A DNA stretch of 64,000 nt from Sipunculus nudus (Eukaryota; Annelida; Sipuncula; Golfingiida; Sipunculidae): contig CM049316.1 in NCBI GenBank assembly GCA_026874595.1, positions 72,445,176-72,509,175 of the forward strand, given 5' to 3'. Under the pieces are notes generated by a model. It had not been told where the DNA came from. It did no database searches and worked only from the letters and a program-made list of their open reading frames with translations. Below, in pieces: positions 57,899-64,000 of this stretch; the stretch's first letter is position 1; every line of letters starts with the position of its first letter. The position numbers and the translations under genes are program-made.

Positions 57899-58050
57899 TG
57901 TAGAGTATCAACTCTTATAGGTATTCTATATATTTTAATGTTATATTTTAGTGTAATATTTTGCATGTATTCTATATAGTTTAATGTTATATTTTAGTGT
58001 AGTATTTAGTTGTAATTCATAATGTCAGGACCAGTAGTTATTCAAACACA
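57899..58050 (+). repeat. Partial 3' LTR (U3 side) of the Ty3/gypsy element
   Basis: It starts TGTAGAGTATCAACTC directly after the polypurine tract. It contains a direct duplication of about 48 bp (TTTAATGTTATATTTTAGTG twice, near 57933 and 57981). No sequence matching the surviving right half of the 5' LTR is found downstream, so the 3' LTR is truncated on its right. The right boundary is arbitrary. Confidence 0.5.
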
Positions 58051-58179
58051 TTGTATAAGGCATATTACATCATTCGGGCATACTTAAACGCTGACACTAA
58101 TGCGACATTGAAACGTACATTGTATATAGACATAGACCCCATGCAGTTTACATAACAATACTTCTAGTGGCTGAGGTGA

Positions 58180-58471
58180 GAGCATGCTAAGTGCTGCTGA
58201 GAAGTGTTCCTGTGTGAAACTGCTGTGTGTGATCTATTTTCTGCAAGCTGTGTGAAGGAACATAAAGTTAACACTATAAGCCAGATATTCACAAATGGTA
58301 TCAACTGAATGTAGAATAAGGGCACTCACCTAAATCTAATATCTATTGGCAAAATGCATGATTATGAGCACTCTTGGGGTCATTTTACCTATTGTTTCAT
58401 TAAGTGACACACCAAAATCAAGACTCCTTGAATTCAGCTGAGCGTTATATGGCCCATCGGTCACTTGTTAA
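58180..58471 (+). repeat. Family A 3' end
   Basis: Contains TCTGCAAGCTGTGTGAAGGAAC and ends ATTCAGCTGAGCGTTATATGG with CATCGGTCACTTGTT. It pairs with the truncated 5' end at about 51940 across the LTR element. Confidence 0.6.
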
Positions 58472-58508
58472 TGCATTCAATGCCAAACATTTCTGGTTGT
58501 AAATATAT

Positions 58509-58526
58509 GGGGGGGGGGGGGGGGGG
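58509..58526. repeat. Poly-G run (G18)
   Basis: Eighteen consecutive G followed by a family A fragment. Likely length-variable. Confidence 0.9.
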
Positions 58527-58814
58527 TACTTACCAGTCATATAGCTCAGAGGATATAGTGCGCAGTGACATAAGTTCAGGTTTCCACAGAGATTTTATAG
58601 ACCCCTGTGGATGTTCAGTGAGAAGTGTCCAGCAGTCATGCTGTTACAATGTGTGTCCTATTTGGACAGTGGTCACTATAGCTCAGTTGAATTTCAGTTA
58701 GCTGAGCAAAAATACTAATATTTTAGTCTATCTATATTTTATCTATATATTTTGTTCCAAATAACTAGATATTAATCATATGATCAGTATTTTGAAAATT
58801 TCACCAGCCCATTT

Positions 58815-60725
58815 ATTATCCCCTCACAACGAAGTTGCAAAAGGGATATAGTAATGCCTCCGTTTGTGCATCTGTCCATCTCTCTGTCCGTCCGAAATTG
58901 CTTTGTGGATCAATTTTGTGCGTCCTCTATCTCTCTGTCTGTCCAATCCATGGACAGAAGAAACCTATCGATTTTGAGGTCACGGGGTCAAAGGTCACGG
59001 CCACAGCACCCACTTCTTGAAAAAGCTTGTGGATCGATTTCAAGCCATACTGTTCGACCTAAACCTTTCATCTCGCACATAAAGCTTACCCACCCATTGA
59101 TGAAGAAACCTGTCCATTTTGAGGTCACGGGGTCAAAGGTCATGGCCACAGCAACCACTTCTTGAAAAAGTTTGTGGATCGATTTCAAGTCAAACTTTTT
59201 GACCTTAACCTTTCATCTCGCACATATGGCTTACCCACCCATTGAAGAAAAAACCTATTGATTTTGAGGTCATGGGGTCAAAGGTCACAGCCACAGCACC
59301 GACATTATAAAAAAGCTTGTGGACCCATTTTAAGCAAAACCTTTGACCTAAACCTTTCATCTTGGACATATGGCTCACCCACCCATGGATGAATAAACCA
59401 ATTGATTTTGAGGTCACAGAGTCAAAGGTCACAGCACCCACTTCTTGAAAAAGCTTGATCGATTTCAAGCCAAACCGTTTGACCTAAACCTTTCATCTCG
59501 CATATATGGCTCACTCACCCATAGATGAAAAAACCTGTTGTTTTTGAGGTCAAGGGGGCAAATGTCACAGCCACAGCACCCACTTCTTGAAAAAGCTTGT
59601 GGACCCATTTTAAGCAAAACCTTTGACCTAAACCTTTCATCTTGAACATATGGCTCACCCACCCATGGATGAAGAAACCTATAGAATTTTAGGTCTTGGG
59701 GTCAAAGGTCACAGCCACAGCACCGACATTATAAAAAAGCTTGTGGACCCATTTTAAGCAAAACCTTTGACCTAAACCTTTCATCTTGGACATATGGCTC
59801 ACCCACCCATGGATGAATAAACCAATTGATTTTGAGGTCACAGAGTCAAAGGTCACTGCACAGCAACCACTTCTTGAAAAGCTTGTGGACCCATTTTAAG
59901 CTAAACCGTTTGACCTAAACCTTTCATCATGCACATATGGCTTACCCACACATGGATGAAGAAACCTATTGATTTTGAGGTCATGGGGTCAAAGGTCACA
60001 GCCACAGCACCCACTTCTTGAAAAAGCTTGTGGACACATTTTAAGCAAAACCTTTTGACGTTAACCTTTCATCTCGCACATATGGCTTACCCACCCATAG
60101 ATGAAGAAACCTAAGGATTTTGAGGTCACAGGGTCAAAGGTCATGGCCACAGCACCCACTTCTTGAAAATGCTTGTGGAACAATTTCAAGCCGAACTGTT
60201 TGACCCAAACCTTTCATCTCGCACATATGCCTCACACACCGATACACGTACAACTTATTGAGTTTGACATCAAAGCTCAAGCTCGCACTCGGCTTTGATC
60301 GATTGTCACAAAACTCACCATAACCTCTTATCAACAGATTTTCTTGCCCAATTTCATTAAGGGCAACATCCACGCATATTTAACAAGGTCAAGGGTCACT
60401 AGGCTATTTTGTAGTGTCGCCACAATTACTTACGAAGAATATGAAGGATTTGATAAAACTCATCAGTTGTGTTTATCATTGAAATATCTTGCCTAAGTTT
60501 GATTTCCAGCATAACCCCATGCATATTTAATATGGTCAGAGGTCACCGCACTTTAAAGGCACCTTGGTGACTTACCAAAATTCCTATGGATTTTCATGGA
60601 ACTCATTATACATATTTACTAATATCTCACCTGAATTACATTCTCTTAAAATTCACGCATATATAATGAGGTCACCAGCACATATGACTGGCGATTATGC
60701 AAGTTTGCGGTGCTCTTGATTTTTT
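58815..60725 (+). repeat. Dispersed repeat with about nine units of 143 bp carrying DR1 motifs
   Basis: Starts CAACGAAGTTGCAAAAGGGA with TCTGTCCGTCC and ends with GGCGATTATGCAAGTTTGCG, GTGCTCTTG near 60690-60720. In between, units with ATTTTGAGGTCACGGGGTC, AAAGGTCACAGCCACAGC, CTTCTTGAAAAAGCTTGTGG and TTTCATCTCGCACATATGGC repeat roughly every 141-146 bp from 58970 to 60240. Minus-strand open frames here are shadows. It lies in the intron just downstream of the 60.8 kb exon. Confidence 0.9.
58984..60143 (+). promoter_or_regulatory. Cluster of DR1-type nuclear receptor motifs
   Basis: GGGTCAAAGGTCA (two AGGTCA-like half-sites one base apart) occurs at 58985-58997, 59130-59142, 59275-59287, 59699-59711, 59986-59998 and 60131-60143, with degenerate versions in the remaining units. 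A third AGGTCA often lies just upstream. DR1 is the known HNF4/RXR site. Activity is not shown; the motif is a property of the repeat unit. Confidence 0.4.
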
Positions 60726-60813
60726 TTAGTTTTAACCTTTCTGATTTGTTGGCATTTTCATCATGATCCTCTGATATGGTTATATTAAATGATTATGCTC
60801 CATTAATACATAC

Positions 60814-60855
60814 TTCTTCTTGTAGAGCCATGACCTGCAGGTCTCTTGCTGTACC
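60814..60855 (-). CDS. 42-nt coiled-coil exon of the minus-strand gene
   Basis: A strong acceptor (TTTTCTTTCCATTTCAG) and a consensus donor (GAA/GTATGT) enclose 42 bases, phase 0 at both ends, encoding GTARDLQVMALQEE. Joined to the 75-nt exon at 48.7 kb it forms a continuous amphipathic helix. This is the most upstream exon that I can place with reasonable support. The start of the gene lies beyond the right edge. Confidence 0.6.
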
Positions 60856-61030
60856 CTGAAATGGAAAGAAAAGGTGATTAGCTTTATAGTTTAAATTAAT
60901 ATTATTTTAACAACAACTTATACTGCATTTGTATGATTATCATCTAATTTCTTGGTTGAGACCTTTAATTATGCATTAACAAACACAGGGTCTCCTTAGA
61001 AACAGAAATTTTGACTCTGTGACCTATTTT

Positions 61031-62595
61031 TATGCCCCCGCCACAAAGTGGCCGGGGCATATAGTTTTACCCATGTCTGTCCTTCCAAAATCAAACAGTT
61101 GTACGGACTTTTTTTTGCAATGCCTGCAGATATTAGACTGATTTTAGATGTGTGGGCAGATAATGACCAGTTACAGATCAAGTTTGTGTTTCGTCCCAGT
61201 TGACCTACTTTTGACCGTTTTATGGCTCCTAAACTTTGAAATTTTCATGACAAATACACATGTACAGACTTTTTTTCGCAATGCCTGCAGATATTGGCCT
61301 GATTTTTGCTCTGTGGGCAGATAATGACTAGTTACAGATCGAATTCACGTGGCGTCCCAGTTGACCTACTTTTGACCTTTTTACAGCTCCTGAATATAGA
61401 AAATTTCATGAAAAATAGAAATTTTCATGTAAAATACACATGTACAGACTTTTTCTCGCAATGCCTGTAGATATTGGCCTGATTTTTGGTGTGTTAATTG
61501 GCAGATAATGGCCAGTTACAGATTTAGTTCGCGTTTTATCCCAGTTGACCTACTTTTCATGACAAATTTACATGTACAGTCTATTTTAGTCCTCAGCTCA
61601 TTGGCTGATGGGCTATTGTTGTCACCCAAGCTGTCCCTCTGTCCGTCCGGCATCTGTCCGTCCCGCGTCAGTTAACTTTTACCTTGTGAGCTGGATAACT
61701 CTGAAAGAATTCACCGTTGGAATTTTATTTTATCAGTGAAGATGTATATTGATAAAATCTTGGTCATGTTCAAAGACGGGTGACCTTGGCCCATTTTTCT
61801 ACATTTTAGAGCTGATTATACGAAAACACTCAGCTCAAAACCATGGTGTGGATTTTCACAAAACTTACTATGGTCATTTGGAATGATGGTCTGTACATGC
61901 TGCACAATTTTGGTGGCACCCACCTACAATTTGATTTTTTAAAGATTTTTTATCGGATTTTTCAATTTTGGCCTTTTGTGCAGGATATCTCAAAAGGTAT
62001 TCAACACAGGAACTTCTTTCTTCATTGCTATTGCATGATATTTACAAAATCGTGGTCAAGTTCAAAGATGGGTAATCTTGACCTGCTTTTAGGAAAAAAC
62101 TTAGGAGCTTATTTCTAAGGAAGCATTTGGTGGATTGTTATGAAACATGGTACATACCTCTCCAATTTAAATTTATAACTGATTATCAGCTTTTGCTAAT
62201 ATTCTAGTTTCACAATGCAATGCCTACAGATAATGGCCTTAATGTTTGGTCTGTGGGCACATAATGACCACTTACAGAATGAGTTCGCATTTTGTCCCAG
62301 TTGACCTATATTTGACCATATGACAGATCCTGAACATAGAAAATTTCATGAAAGACAGAAATTTTTATGAAAAATGCACATGTATGGACTTTTTTCACAA
62401 TGCCTGCAGATACTGGCCTGATTTTTGGTGTGTTGCTTGATAAAGAACTGTGACAGATTGAGTTTGCATTTTGCCCTTGTTGACCTACTTTTTGACCATA
62501 CAACACCTCCTGAACTTAAAAAATTTTACAAAATTTAACAAATATTTCTAATTTGCTCAAGGCGGGGCATTCGTGTCGTTCCAACAAATCTAGTT
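61031..62595 (+). repeat. Dispersed repeat with hairpin end, split by a nested element
   Basis: Begins with a hairpin (ATGCCCCCGCCACAAAGTGG then CCGGGGCATATAG) and ends GGCGGGGCATTCGTGTCG. Inside are units of about 170-180 bp with ACATGTACAGACTTTTTT, CGCAATGCCTGCAGATATTG and CCCAGTTGACCTACTTTTGA, starting near 61085, 61258, 61436, 62205 and 62380. The third unit is interrupted by the insert at 61583-62205. Non-coding. Confidence 0.88.
61583..62205 (+). mobile_element. Element nested in the 61.0-62.6 kb repeat
   Basis: The host repeat breaks at CATGTACAGTCTATTT and resumes at TTCACAATGCAATGCC. The insert starts TAGTCCTCAGCTCATTGGCT with CTGTCCGTCCGGC and ends TTGCTAATATTCTAGT. It contains two modules with AAGTTCAAAGATGGGTAA or ATGTTCAAAGACGGGTGA. 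No open frame of note. Confidence 0.7.
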
Positions 62596-63085
62596 TACTA
62601 GTTAGGGTTTGAGATAGGGTACTGAACTTCTAAATAGGGCTCAAGTTTACAAGAAACTTCTCTCTTGGTCCACAGCATAACACTGCAAGAATACTAGTTT
62701 TATTCAAACAAAATTAATTTTGATTTAAGCATAAAATATGAACAAGTAAACGTCTACTCTCGATGAGTGATTGCCTCTAGTCTGAGAGAGGAACAGTGCA
62801 ATTTGTTAAGACAGATGTGAAATATTAGTTTGGAACCTATTGGTTTGGAACCTTGAATATGCAGCAGCCTACGTCGAGGTGGCTGCTGGCAAGTTGTTCA
62901 GCTAAGTATTACTTTGTTGCAATTAAAACACTCGCCTTAACAGAGAATGCAAATTTTGTTGAGGAATATTTTTTATAGACTGAAAAAAAGACAAATGATG
63001 CTACATAACAGATCAGTAGAAAAGCATATGTAAAGATCTATGGAACACCAGCAGTGGACAGGAGGAAAATTTTAAACAAATTGTA
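62596..63085. other. Stretch without supported gene
   Basis: Nothing recognised on either strand. Confidence 0.5.
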
Positions 63086-63097
63086 TTAACTATGATC

Positions 63098-63290
63098 AGA
63101 GAATGCCATGCCTGTCAAGGACGGGGAAATTGATAAAGCACATAGATTGGGCAAGTTTAATAAACATAGTACAAAAGGTCCCACACTAGTCATAGCTAAA
63201 TTCAAAACAGCGAGAATGTAAAATAGCAGTAATGAAAAAAGGCATGCCTCGAGAGGGACACATACTTATAGTGAATGACATGTGTCATTG
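63098..63290 (+). pseudogene. L1-type ORF1 fragment
   Basis: One frame reads MPVKDGEIDKAHRLGKF, then GPTLVIAKFKTAR, matching the AHRLG...RP.IVKF core of L1-like ORF1 proteins (also seen in the 19.1 kb LINE). A small shift later, CKIAVMKKGM then REGHILIVND continues the likeness. At about 63516-63560 ELQNYKGIS resembles an RT motif (less certain). This is an old LINE scrap; no intact frame remains. Confidence 0.55.
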
Positions 63291-63636
63291 TTCCACAGGG
63301 TTAAATTGGATCAGTGGTTTTTGATGTCCCACTGGATGAAATACTGGGCCAGCCAGGAATGAATTGCTAGATAAGTTGTCAAGTAATATTGTATACCTGA
63401 AGGGAAAGTTAATGTTGAATGTTTTTGGCCAGCATAAAAGCATGAAGGTGTTATGAGTCATTTCATGTGTTTTTTTATGTGTATTACAATGCCAGTGTTT
63501 TGTTTGTTGATGCACAGTTATAAGGAACTGCAGAATTACAAAGGAATTTCAACATTACTGTTCGCAGAGAATCACTTTGTAAACTTTGTAAAAGTCTGTG
63601 ATTCATGAAGGGAACGTGTTGTTTTCCATTACTTAC

Positions 63637-63652
63637 TTTAAATGTGTGTGGT
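63637..63652 (-). CDS. Possible 16-nt microexon upstream of the 60.8-kb exon
   Basis: On the minus strand TTTTTCTTTGTTTCACATAA, CTGTAG precedes 16 bases that end in AAA with a consensus GTAAGT donor. Entered in phase 2 it reads PHTFK and would join in phase 0 to the exon at 60855. The splice signals are good, but 16 bases give little coding evidence and phase entry cannot be checked without the next upstream exon. Confidence 0.3.
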
Positions 63653-64000
63653 CTACAGATTATGTGAAACAAAGAAAAATATTCTACTCAGGGGAATTTA
63701 TTTTTTTGTTTCAGGAAGGAGGATGCTGAGGGACTCTTACTTTGAAATATCAAACAATTGAAACTGTACAGGGCATTTTGCATAATCATGACATATGTGA
63801 TGTATGGAGCTTACACAATCCAAAAGGAAAACAGTTTACATGGAGGAGATTAAACCCCCTCATACTGTAGGATTTTTCCCACAGATAATAGAAAACAACA
63901 AAGAAATTTAAGTTTTAAATTACCAAAATTGCTTAAAGGTCTGTCCTTGCTTTATACAGCCAGTCTTATAGTTAATCTTACTAAACAGGGTGCTAGAAGG
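63653..64000. other. Right-edge stretch
   Basis: No supported gene. A plus-strand acceptor-like TTTTTTTGTTTCAG at about 63698-63713 has no convincing exon after it. Confidence 0.4.

Noticed and set aside
58528-58560. Strong GTAAGT donor on the minus strand
   Set aside because: The sequence before it is a family A fragment (stretch resembling GAAACCTGAA...CTGAGCTAT), with no open frame in phase with the gene.

Overview
The window reads as an intron-rich, repeat-dense metazoan nuclear contig. A lophotrochozoan, most likely a mollusc, is inferred from the AT-rich intergenic DNA, the dispersed families that begin with AGCTCAGCTGA and TCCGTCCG-like motifs, the animal-type LINE and Ty3/gypsy elements, and GT-AG introns. 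No bacterial-style gene organisation is present. The species cannot be named from the sequence alone.

Layout. 1-16.8 kb is one huge minisatellite (about 49 bp unit, roughly 340 copies) with higher-order duplications, running off the left edge and abutting the 3' end of a dispersed element. 17.47-17.97 kb is a MITE-like palindromic element. 18.1-63.7 kb is, I infer, the 3' half of one host gene on the minus strand. Six small exons (60.8, 48.7, 39.05, 35.6, 29.7 and 18.2 kb) have good splice sites and agree in reading phase through to a stop codon and AATAAA. Together they encode about 105 residues: a coiled coil followed by a strongly acidic tail. A possible further upstream microexon is at 63.64 kb, and a possible alternative last exon with its own AATAAA is at 43.0 kb. 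The protein family is not recognised.

The introns are filled with mobile DNA. There is a 5'-truncated 4.4 kb LINE (19.1-23.5 kb) with a 12 bp target-site duplication. A decayed Ty3/gypsy LTR retrotransposon (about 52.0-58.0 kb) has Gag, protease, RT, RNase H, integrase and a possible env-like membrane tail. Dispersed family A occurs repeatedly and often contains tandem sub-repeats, and three other families (48.8-49.8, 58.8-60.7 and 61.0-62.6 kb) are also present. A 33 bp minisatellite lies at 36.0-39.0 kb. A putative 4.2 kb element (42.16-46.40 kb) has AT-rich inverted ends and encloses a CRE palindrome, a start-codon exon and the alternative last exon. A RecQ-like helicase scrap lies at 51.1 kb and an L1-type ORF1 scrap at 63.1 kb. 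Both large retroelements lie antisense to the inferred host gene.

Most apparent open frames in the window are by-products of tandem repeats whose unit is 33, 63 or 49 bp long, not genes. The most interesting points are the split coiled-coil gene with a candidate TE-borne alternative 3' end, a LINE whose two ORFs share one frame separated by a single amber codon, the tandem DR1 nuclear-receptor motifs inside one repeat family, and the env-like remnant of the Ty3/gypsy copy.
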